From positions 1 to 15,205 of the forward strand of contig JAPOON010000527.1 of the NCBI GenBank assembly GCA_026713405.1: DNA of 15,205 nt, in the 5' to 3' direction. The notes beneath the pieces were generated by a model, which saw nothing but the letters and a program-made list of their open reading frames with translations, was not told where the DNA came from and ran no database searches. Source of the DNA: Gammaproteobacteria bacterium. GTDB lineage: Bacteria; Pseudomonadota; Gammaproteobacteria; Pseudomonadales; Azotimanducaceae_A. Within the stretch, counting starts at the first letter, position 1; each line of letters begins with the position of its first letter. Position numbers and translations under genes: made by a program. This document shows, in pieces, positions 9,475 through 15,205 of the stretch.

Positions 9475-11690
9475 CAGAAGGCCCTCAAGGCGTCGTTCCA
9501 CTCGGCCGCATCGGACTGATCGACCGACTCGATCCGCACGGCGCACTGCTTGAACGCGGGCTGGCGCGAATAGGGATCGAGCAGGCCCAGGGTCAGCCGG
9601 TTCACGCACTCGTGGAAGTGGAACGGAATGAACACCATGTTTCTGGGCACGCGCTGCGTGCGCTGCACCATCACCACGGCGTCGCCGCGCCGGGAGACCA
9701 GGCGCGCATAACCCATTTGCTCGACGCCGAGTTCATCCGCCGCGTCCGGATTCATCTCCATGTAGGGCGTCGGCGAGTGCTTGTTGCAGTCGCCGACCTT
9801 GCCGGTCTTGGTCCGGGTGTGGAAATGCTCGACCACACGGCCGCTGTTCAGCCAGAACGGGAACTCCGCGTCGGGACGCTCGTTGTTCTCGACGTACGGC
9901 AGCGCCAATAGCCTCGCCTTGCCGTCGGGGAACGCGAACGTGCCGTCGCCGTAGAGCCGCGGCGAACCCCGGGGAGCGCGCGGGGCCTGCCCCTCGCAAG
10001 AGTGTTCATCGCCCTCGCGCATCGGCCATTGGATGCCGCGCGCGGCCTCGATCTTTTCGTAGGTCATGCCGGAAATGTCCAGGTTCCGACCCCGGCCCCT
10101 GGAAAGCTGTTTCATCTCCTCGAATGCGGCTTCCGGGGTCTGCGGCCAGTTCATCGCGGCGGCGCCCGGCCAACGCCTGGCAAGCGACGTGAAGATCCAG
10201 AAGTCGGGCCTGGAGTCAGCGAACGGTGCCGTTACGGGCCGGGTGAGATTCACGCGCCGCTCGGTGTTGGTGAAGCAGCCCTCCTTCTCCGCCCACACCG
10301 ACGCGGGCAGGAAGACGTGCGCGTAGTCCGCGGTCTCGACATCTTCGTAGGCGTCCTGGACGACGCAGAACTCGAGGTTCTGCAAGGTCTTGCGAATGCG
10401 CGGCGTATTCGGCATGGATGTCATGGGATTGGTGCCGATCACCCAAAGCGCCTTGATCTGCCCGGTCTCGATGGCCGGGAAGATGTCGGTCTGAAAGAGG
10501 CCGCGCTGCTTCGGGAAGAACTCCGGATCGACGTTCCAGAACTTGCCGACCTCGTCCCGGTGCGCCGGGTTCTCGAGCTGCCGGTAGCCCGGCAGACCGG
10601 AACACGAGGACCACTCGCGCGTGCCCATGGCGTTGCACTGGCCCGTGATCGACCGGCTCCTGCCGCCCGGGTTGCCGATATTGCCGGTGACCAGGTTGAG
10701 GTTGTTGATCGCGCACACGCCGTCGCTTCCGTGCGTGGACTGGTTGATGCCCATGGTCCAGATCGCCATCGCCGCGTCGGCCTTGCCGTACAGGCGCGCT
10801 ACCGTGCGGATGGTGTCCTCGTCGATCCCGCAGATCTTCGCCGCCGTCGCGGGGTCGTACTCGGCAACCGTTTCCGCGAAGTCCTCGAAACCGCTGGTGT
10901 GGGCGCGAATGTAGGCCTCGTCGTGCAACCCCTGTTCGAGGATGACGTGGCACAGGCTGTTCAACAGCACCAGGTCCGTGCCCGGGGTCACCGGCAGGTG
11001 GATATCCGCGAACTGGGCGAACATCGTCACCCGGGGATCAACGACGATGACCGGAAAGCTGCGTCTCTCGAGCGCTTCCTTGAGGCGCCAGTAGATGATC
11101 GGATGCTGCTCGGGCAGGTTGGAGCCGAACGCCAGCAGACACTGCGTGTGCTCGAAGTCGCCGTAGCAACCGGGCGGGCCGTCGGAACCGAACGAACGCT
11201 TGTACCCCGCCACGGCCGAGGCCATGCAGAGCGTGGTGTTGCCGTCGTAGTTGTTGGTGCCGATGACCCCGCGTACCAGCTTGCCGAGGGTGTAGAACTC
11301 CTCGGTCATGATCTGACCGGTGGAGATGACGGCCACCGCATCGCGTCCATGGCGGGCCTGGGTTTGTTTGAATCCATCCGCGACGCGGTCCAGCGCCGAG
11401 TCCCAGTCGGCGCGTTGCCAGTCCTCGAAGATCCGGTCGCGCAACTTCGGCGCGCTGCCGCGGCCGGGTGCGGCGAAGATCTGCGCCTGGGTCAGCCCCT
11501 TGATACACAGCTTGCCGCGATTGACGTCGGCACCGCCGACCCCGCGTGCAGTCACCGGCTTGCCGAGCGCATCGACACCCACTTCGATGGAGCAGCCGAC
11601 CGAACAGTAGCCGCAAGTGGCGTACTTCCACTCGGCAACGCCCTTGTTGGCGATGCGAATCGGATTCTTGCGGCGCCTTCCGAACAACAT
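9474..11690 (-). CDS. nasA: Assimilatory-type nitrate reductase, molybdopterin catalytic subunit
   Basis: The 738-residue protein is a molybdopterin-guanine-dinucleotide oxidoreductase that reduces nitrate to nitrite. The N-terminal [4Fe-4S] site is C26-x2-C29-x3-C33-x28-C62 followed by IKG, and Cys155 in NTTLCMASA is the expected molybdenum ligand. The GYKRSFGSDGPPGCYGD segment and the C-terminal molybdopterin-binding domain (VVEHFHTRTKTGK) fit the NasA/NarB group. It lacks the extra C-terminal [2Fe-2S] domain of enterobacterial NasA and any FAD domain. No Tat signal is present: the RRRK at residues 5-8 has no hydrophobic stretch after it, so the enzyme is cytoplasmic. ATG at 11690 has GAGGG seven bases upstream; the frame stays open to 12356 only because it runs antisense-like through nirD in another frame. 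An unusual SCEGQAPRAPRGSPR segment, coded around 9960-10005, resembles the nirD repeat. The stop overlaps the next start. Confidence 0.93.
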   Translation of the reverse strand: MLFGRRRKNPIRIANKGVAEWKYATCGYCSVGCSIEVGVDALGKPVTARGVGGADVNRGKLCIKGLTQAQIFAAPGRGSAPKLRDRIFEDWQRADWDSALDRVADGFKQTQARHGRDAVAVISTGQIMTEEFYTLGKLVRGVIGTNNYDGNTTLCMASAVAGYKRSFGSDGPPGCYGDFEHTQCLLAFGSNLPEQHPIIYWRLKEALERRSFPVIVVDPRVTMFAQFADIHLPVTPGTDLVLLNSLCHVILEQGLHDEAYIRAHTSGFEDFAETVAEYDPATAAKICGIDEDTIRTVARLYGKADAAMAIWTMGINQSTHGSDGVCAINNLNLVTGNIGNPGGRSRSITGQCNAMGTREWSSCSGLPGYRQLENPAHRDEVGKFWNVDPEFFPKQRGLFQTDIFPAIETGQIKALWVIGTNPMTSMPNTPRIRKTLQNLEFCVVQDAYEDVETADYAHVFLPASVWAEKEGCFTNTERRVNLTRPVTAPFADSRPDFWIFTSLARRWPGAAAMNWPQTPEAAFEEMKQLSRGRGRNLDISGMTYEKIEAARGIQWPMREGDEHSCEGQAPRAPRGSPRLYGDGTFAFPDGKARLLALPYVENNERPDAEFPFWLNSGRVVEHFHTRTKTGKVGDCNKHSPTPYMEMNPDAADELGVEQMGYARLVSRRGDAVVMVQRTQRVPRNMVFIPFHFHECVNRLTLGLLDPYSRQPAFKQCAVRIESVDQSDAAEWNDALRAF
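9982..10003. repeat. Degenerate relative of the nirD palindromic repeat within the nitrate reductase gene
   Basis: The stretch with GGGG at 9982-9985 and CCCCTCGCAAGAG at about 9990-10002 matches the right half and part of the left half of the palindrome found three times at the end of nirD. On the coding strand it gives SCEGQAPRAPR, comparable to SCEGKPLAQPS. The left arm is eroded. The similarity was judged by eye. Confidence 0.5.
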
Positions 11691-11700
11691 GGCAGAGCCC

Positions 11701-12144
11701 TCAGCCGGGGTGCGCGAGGGGTTTCCCCTCGCAAGAAGAGAGTTGCGCGAGGGGTTTCCCCTCGCAAGAAGAAGGCTGCGCGAGGGGTTTCCCCTCGCAA
11801 ATAGAGCGGCGGACCTGGACGTGGCCGTCGACCACGCGCGCATCGAACGTTCGCACGGCGACCGCCTCGTCCTCGAGGCACTTCCCGGTATGGAGATTGA
11901 AGTGCTGCTTGTAGATGGGCGATGCGACCACGAGTTGTCCCTTGACGTCGCCAACGATGCCGCCCGACAGAACGGGTGCGTTGCTGAACGGGTCGATGGC
12001 GTCGATCGCGAACATCTGGTCCCAGGGCGAGATCCGAAAGACCGCCACCTGGGTATCGCCCACGAGCGCCCGAACGCCCGTGTCGGGGACAACGGCATCG
12101 AGTTCGCAAACGGTGGTCCAATCGGCACTGCCCGGTTCATGCAT
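11701..12144 (-). CDS. nirD: NADH-dependent nitrite reductase, small subunit
   Basis: The 147-residue product is NirD, the Rieske-fold partner of NirB in the cytoplasmic enzyme that reduces nitrite to ammonium. Residues about 8-112 form the family domain, including VLSGGIVGDVKGQLVVASPIYKQ-type sequence near 58-80 and HTGKCLEDE near 85-93. The Cys-His pairs that hold a Rieske [2Fe-2S] cluster are absent, as in E. coli NirD. The usual protein ends near residue 110; here an added tail at 116-147 is three copies of an 11-residue unit, CEGKPLAQ(P/L)SS. Each unit is coded by one 33-bp palindromic repeat. ATG at 12144 lies 12 bases after the nirB stop, with TGAGGA overlapping that stop as ribosome site. 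The stop is 10 bases before the nitrate reductase start. The tail is probably unstructured and may be harmless. Confidence 0.94.
   Translation of the reverse strand: MHEPGSADWTTVCELDAVVPDTGVRALVGDTQVAVFRISPWDQMFAIDAIDPFSNAPVLSGGIVGDVKGQLVVASPIYKQHFNLHTGKCLEDEAVAVRTFDARVVDGHVQVRRSICEGKPLAQPSSCEGKPLAQLSSCEGKPLAHPG
11711..11801. repeat. Three tandem 33-bp palindromic repeats
   Basis: Each unit holds the 19-bp palindrome GCGAGGGGTTTCCCCTCGC: copies at 11714-11732, 11747-11765 and 11780-11798, exactly 33 bases apart. Arms are eight bases with a TTT centre, flanked by TGC on the left and AAGAAGA-like sequence on the right. The palindromes are identical; only the spacer bases vary. They lie inside the 3' end of nirD, in frame, just ahead of the nitrate reductase ribosome site. 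In the mRNA each would fold as a tight GC-rich hairpin. The form recalls REP-type or protein-coding palindromic elements rather than CRISPR. Confidence 0.93.
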
Positions 12145-12156
12145 GGTCCTGGTTCC

Positions 12157-14679
12157 TCAAGCCGTTTCAGATTCGCGCGCCGGCCGTCGCTGCCCTCGTT
12201 CGCGGACAAAAACGAGGGAGTCGTCAGCCTGCTCGCTGTTGACGAACGTACGGAAACGTTTGAGTTTCTCGGGATCGTTGATCGTGGTCTTCCATTCGCA
12301 CTGGTAGGTGCCCACCACGTGTTCCATGTCGGACTCGAGGTCGGCGACCAATCCAAGCTGGTCGTCGATGATCACGGACCTGAGGTAGTCGAGACCGCCT
12401 TCGAGGTTTTCCATCCACACCGAAGTGCGCTGGAGACGGTCGGCGGTGCGGATGTAGAACATCAGGAACCGGTCGATCAACTTGACCAGCATCTCGTCGT
12501 CGAGACCCGTGGCCAACAAGTCGGCATGGCGCGGGCGCATGCCGCCGTTGCCGCAGACGTAGAGATTCCAGCCGATCTCGGTAGCGATGACGCCAACGTC
12601 CTTGCTCTGCGCCTCTGCGCATTCCCGGGTGCAGCCGGAAACGGCGAACTTGACCTTGTGGGGCGCCCGCAAGCCCTTGTAGCGGTTCTCGACGGCGATC
12701 GCCATGCCGACGCTGTCGAGTACACCGTAGCGGCACCAGGTACTGCCGACGCAGGACTTCACGGTGCGTACCGCCTTGCCGTAGGCATGGCCGGTCTCGA
12801 AACCGGCGTCGATCAGTTCCCGCCAGATGAGCGGCAACTCGTGAACCTGGGCCCCGAACAGGTCGACCCGCTGGCCGCCGGTGATCTTGGTGTAGAGGTC
12901 GTATTTCTTCGCGACCTGCCCCAGGGCGATCAGCTTGTCCGGCGTGATCTCCCCGGCAGGGACGCGCGGTACGACGGAATACGTACCGTTCTTTTGAACG
13001 TTGGCCAGAAAGCGGTCGTTGGTGTCCTGCAGCGGTGCGTGTGGCGTCTTGAGCACATGGTCGTTCCAGCACGCCGCCAGTATCGACGCGACGGCGGGCT
13101 TGCAGATATCGCAACCCAGGCCCCGGCCGTGCCTCTCGATCAACTCGTCGAACGCGGTGATACGTTCCACCCGGACGAGGTGGTACAACTCCTGGCGCGT
13201 GTGCGGGAAGTGCTCGCAGAGGTCGGTGTTGATCTCGATGCCGCGCTGTTCGAGCTCCGCATTCAGCAACTGCGTAACCAGCGCCCCGCAACCGCCGCAG
13301 CCGGTGCTGGCCTTGGTGCAACTGCGGATCGCGCCGAGCGTCGTGGCCCCATCCGCGACTGCGTTCACGATCGCGCCTTTCGAGATGTCGTGGCATGAGC
13401 AGATCTGCGCGCTGTCCGGCAGTGCGGCGACAGCACCCGCGGGCATGCCGCCGCCGTCGCGCTGGGGCAGGATCAGCGCGTCCGGGTGCTTCGGCAGTGC
13501 CAATTCGTTCTGCATCGTCTGCAGCAACATGCCGTAGTCGGCGGTGTCGCCGACCAGGACCGCGCCGAGCAGCTTTTTGCCGGTCTTGTTGACGACAATG
13601 CGCTTGTAGACGTGGTCGCGTTCGTCGATATACGTGTAGGTGGTAGCGCCCCGGGTTCGACCGCGGGCATCGCCGACACTGCCGACATCGACGCCGAGCA
13701 GCTTCAGCCTGGTGCTCATGTCGGCACCGCGAAACGCCGTGTCACGGTTCCCGGCCACGGCCCCGGCGGCGACCTTGGCCATCTTGTAGCCAGGCGCGAC
13801 GAGGCCGAAGATCCGGCCATCGTAGAGCGCGCACTCGCCAACCGCGAAGATGTGGGGATCCGATGTGGCGCAATATTCGTCGATGACGATGCCGCCACGT
13901 TCGCCCACCGCGAGTCCGCACTCGCGGGCCAGTTCGTCGCGGGGTCGGATTCCCGCGGAGAACACCACGACGTCGGTTTCGAGGGTGTCGCCGTCGGCGA
14001 ACTCCATGCGGTACCGGGCCGACTCGCCGGCGACGATGCGCAGGGTGTTCCTGCCGGTGTGCACCGAGACGCCCAGGTCCTCGATCATGCCGCGCAGCAT
14101 GGTCCCGCCGCCGTCGTCCAACTGCGTGCCCATCAGCACCGGCGCGAACTCCACGACATGCGTTGCGAGGCCCATGTTCCTGAGCGCATTCGCGGCCTCG
14201 AGACCGAGGAGCCCGCCGCCCACCACGACACCGACCCGGGCATCCGTTCCGGAGGCCTTGATGGCGTTCAAGTCCTCGATGGTGCGGTAGACGTGGCAGT
14301 GCGGTTGCCCGTTGCCCTCGACCGGCGGCACGAAGGGATAGGAACCGGTGGCGAGGACGAGGGTGTCGTAGCCAATGCGCCGACCCTTGTCAGTGTGGAC
14401 GGCGTTCGATTCGCGGTCGATCTCGACGACGCGCTCGCCGACGTGAACCGTCGCATCCGGCGGCGGTTCCGCCAGTGCAAGGTCGTCGGCACTGCTGCCC
14501 GCGAAATACTCGCTAAGGTGTACGCGGTCGTAGGCCCGGCGCGGTTCCTCGCCGAACACGGTAATCGCCACGCCCGGAATGGCGGCGGCGAGTTCCACGA
14601 AGCGATGGCCGACCATGCCGTTTCCAACCACGACGACGTGACGGTCGGCAGCGGCGCTGCTCTGTGCTGCTGCGTTCAT
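12157..14679 (-). CDS. nirB: NADH-dependent nitrite reductase, large subunit
   Basis: The 840-residue protein (E. coli NirB has 847) reduces nitrite to ammonium with NADH in the cytoplasm. Domains in order: FAD-binding Rossmann (VVVVGNGMVG, 15-24), NAD-binding Rossmann (VGGGLLGLEA, 153-162), second FAD motif (IFAVGECA, 277-284), BFD-type [2Fe-2S] domain (C427, C429, C461, C464), sulfite/nitrite reductase ferredoxin-like half (about 560-625), and the siroheme-[4Fe-4S] site C643-x5-C649 and C683-x3-C687. All key cysteines are present, so the enzyme should be active with NirD. Two in-frame ATGs compete: 14691 and 14679. I chose 14679 because a perfect sigma-54 promoter ends directly at 14692 and its predicted transcript start (about 14681) is downstream of the first ATG. 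The longer form adds four residues (MSFG). Neither has a ribosome site. It is the first gene of the operon. Confidence 0.95.
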   Translation of the reverse strand: MNAAAQSSAAADRHVVVVGNGMVGHRFVELAAAIPGVAITVFGEEPRRAYDRVHLSEYFAGSSADDLALAEPPPDATVHVGERVVEIDRESNAVHTDKGRRIGYDTLVLATGSYPFVPPVEGNGQPHCHVYRTIEDLNAIKASGTDARVGVVVGGGLLGLEAANALRNMGLATHVVEFAPVLMGTQLDDGGGTMLRGMIEDLGVSVHTGRNTLRIVAGESARYRMEFADGDTLETDVVVFSAGIRPRDELARECGLAVGERGGIVIDEYCATSDPHIFAVGECALYDGRIFGLVAPGYKMAKVAAGAVAGNRDTAFRGADMSTRLKLLGVDVGSVGDARGRTRGATTYTYIDERDHVYKRIVVNKTGKKLLGAVLVGDTADYGMLLQTMQNELALPKHPDALILPQRDGGGMPAGAVAALPDSAQICSCHDISKGAIVNAVADGATTLGAIRSCTKASTGCGGCGALVTQLLNAELEQRGIEINTDLCEHFPHTRQELYHLVRVERITAFDELIERHGRGLGCDICKPAVASILAACWNDHVLKTPHAPLQDTNDRFLANVQKNGTYSVVPRVPAGEITPDKLIALGQVAKKYDLYTKITGGQRVDLFGAQVHELPLIWRELIDAGFETGHAYGKAVRTVKSCVGSTWCRYGVLDSVGMAIAVENRYKGLRAPHKVKFAVSGCTRECAEAQSKDVGVIATEIGWNLYVCGNGGMRPRHADLLATGLDDEMLVKLIDRFLMFYIRTADRLQRTSVWMENLEGGLDYLRSVIIDDQLGLVADLESDMEHVVGTYQCEWKTTINDPEKLKRFRTFVNSEQADDSLVFVRERGQRRPARESETA

Positions 14680-14691
14680 GCCGAACGACAT

Positions 14692-14708
14692 AGCAACAAC
14701 CGTGCCAG
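14692..14708 (-). promoter_or_regulatory. Sigma-54 (-24/-12) promoter of the nitrate assimilation operon
   Basis: The minus strand reads CTGGCACGGTTGTTGCT, a full match to YTGGCACG-N4-TTGCW, with the GG and GC elements ten bases apart. Taking the C of TTGC as -12 puts the transcript start at about 14681. Sigma-54 with NtrC control is usual for nitrate assimilation genes in proteobacteria. Its position, touching the first ATG of nirB, makes the leader almost absent. Confidence 0.82.
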
Positions 14709-14725
14709 CCGGTAAACCAATTATT

Positions 14726-14738
14726 AATCAGTAACTTA
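14726..14738 (+). promoter_or_regulatory. IHF-like site upstream of the sigma-54 promoter
   Basis: AATCAGTAACTTA matches the IHF consensus WATCAR-N4-TTR at every fixed position and lies in a locally AT-rich patch about 45-57 bases before the predicted transcript start. IHF bending in this interval is common at sigma-54 promoters. The consensus is loose, so position is the main support. Confidence 0.5.
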
Positions 14739-14763
14739 GAATATCTCGACACTAGGCTTCTGC

Positions 14764-14780
14764 TGCACCATGTGATTGGT
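14764..14780. promoter_or_regulatory. Possible weak NtrC-type upstream site
   Basis: TGCACCATGTGATTGGT has a full NtrC-like left half (TGCACCA) and a partial right half (TGGT) with the wrong spacing. It is centred about 90 bases before the predicted start, where an activator site would be expected. I regard it as a candidate only. Confidence 0.25.
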
Positions 14781-14868
14781 CCCGCACTGCTATGAGGCAG
14801 CGATCGATGGATCGACGGTGGGTTGGGGGCGGGACAAGCCCGTTCCCGTCAATGAGGATGGCGGGCTC

Positions 14869-14892
14869 GTTGGCGCAGCGTACCTGCGCAAC
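14869..14892 (-). terminator. Bulged stem-loop after the BCCT transporter gene
   Basis: GTTG plus CGCAG (14869-14872, 14874-14878) pairs with CTGCG plus CAAC (14884-14892), nine pairs with one bulged base at 14873 and a five-base loop. It starts two bases beyond the transporter stop codon. No T-run follows on the minus strand, so it may end or protect the transcript without being a classic terminator. Confidence 0.45.
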
Positions 14893-14894
14893 TG

Positions 14895-15205
14895 TCAGGG
14901 CGTTGCGGCTACCGCGCCGGAATCCAGGGCCAGCGATTTCAGCAGCCCGTACATCATGAAAATCAGCACGATGCTCACCGGCAGGGCCGCAACGATGGAT
15001 GCCGTCTGCAGTGCCTGCAGCCCGCCGGCCAGCAGCAGGACCGCGGCCACCAGCCCCTGACCGAGCCCCCACACCACGCGGAAGCGCTGCGGCGGATGAT
15101 CGTCGCCCATGCTCAGCATGGTGGTGATCACCAGCGTGCCGGAGTCCGAGGAGGTGATGAACCAGGTCGCCAGCAGGAAGGTGGCAAGCGCCGACATGGC
15201 CCAGG
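14895..15205 (-). CDS. BCCT-family (betaine/choline/carnitine) transporter, C-terminal fragment
   Basis: The frame is open through the right edge of the window, so only the last roughly 103 residues are seen. They contain the conserved FITSSDSGTLVI stretch of BCCT transporters, then RVVWGLGQGLVAAVLLLAGG and a final membrane helix (ASIVAALPVSIVLIFMMYGLL). BCCT proteins take up compatible solutes or quaternary amines with sodium or protons. The protein ends about 13 residues after the last helix, so it has almost no cytoplasmic tail of the kind that senses osmotic stress in BetP. The internal ATG at 15197 is not the true start. It is on the same strand as the nitrate operon, but a stem-loop and a separate promoter lie between, so it is probably an independent unit. 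Substrate cannot be told from this part. Confidence 0.9.
   Translation of the reverse strand, partial: WAMSALATFLLATWFITSSDSGTLVITTMLSMGDDHPPQRFRVVWGLGQGLVAAVLLLAGGLQALQTASIVAALPVSIVLIFMMYGLLKSLALDSGAVAATP

Noticed and set aside
11669..11690. Tat export signal on nitrate reductase (RRRK at residues 5-8)
   Set aside because: No hydrophobic region follows the arginines and the iron-sulfur motif begins at residue 26; the enzyme is read as cytoplasmic.
11711..11801. CRISPR array
   Set aside because: Only three units with near-constant spacers of about 14 bases, inside a coding frame, and no cas genes.
10002..11804. 600-codon open frame on the + strand opposite nitrate reductase and nirD
   Set aside because: High-GC antisense shadow: Arg/Ala/Gly/His-rich, no domain, no ribosome site, and the opposite strand codes a clear enzyme.
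11691..12356. N-terminal extension of nitrate reductase up to 12356
   Set aside because: The extension overlaps nirD in a different frame and is Ser/Arg-rich filler; the family N-terminus begins just after ATG 11690, which has a ribosome site.
11617..13398. 593-codon open frame on the + strand opposite nirD and nirB
   Set aside because: Same kind of antisense shadow; the repeat-coded ARGFPSQ-like units on this strand are only the reverse reading of the palindromes.
13486..14715. 409-codon open frame on the + strand opposite nirB
   Set aside because: Antisense shadow of the NirB FAD/NAD domains with biased composition and no recognisable family.

Overview
The window is about 63-65% GC by eye, densely coded, and looks like a bacterial chromosome. 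The nirB/nirD/nitrate reductase/NarK-type transporter/PP2C-kinase gene set, a perfect sigma-54 promoter and a BCCT transporter gene point to a proteobacterium, most likely a gammaproteobacterium. I cannot name a genus. No rRNA, tRNA, CRISPR array, transposase or phage gene was seen, and no gene-free stretch exceeds 300 bases (the longest, 14680-14894, is about 215).

Left part (1-1685, + strand): a partial gene of unknown function runs in from the left edge. It is followed by a gene that ordinary ORF calling splits at an in-frame TGA. The TGA is followed at once by GGC TCC TGT, giving the U-G-S-C motif of the UGSC selenoprotein family, and a SECIS-like hairpin lies at the expected distance. 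I read it as one 172-residue selenoprotein with Sec at position 93. Selenocysteine machinery (selA/B/C/D) is not in the window and must be elsewhere.

Next (1728-4233, - strand): a radical SAM protein with a cobalamin-binding-like N-terminus converges on the selenoprotein gene, and a DHRS1-like short-chain dehydrogenase lies upstream of it.

Main part (4371-14691, - strand): a compact nitrate assimilation operon, transcribed nirB -> nirD -> molybdopterin nitrate reductase -> DmsB/DmsC-like fusion -> NarK-family transporter -> PP2C phosphatase/Ser-Thr kinase fusion. The transporter imports nitrate, the cytoplasmic molybdoenzyme reduces it to nitrite, and NirBD reduces nitrite to ammonium with NADH. 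The unusual part is the electron supply to nitrate reductase: a fused four-cluster ferredoxin and eight-helix membrane anchor suggests quinol rather than NADH or soluble ferredoxin as donor. The operon starts at a sigma-54 element with an IHF-like site upstream, fitting NtrC-type nitrogen control, and ends in a nested hairpin across the last stop codon. Three 33-bp palindromic repeats form the C-terminal codons of nirD, and a degenerate relative lies inside the nitrate reductase gene.

Right edge (14895-15205, - strand): the C-terminal end of a BCCT-family transporter, followed by a bulged stem-loop.
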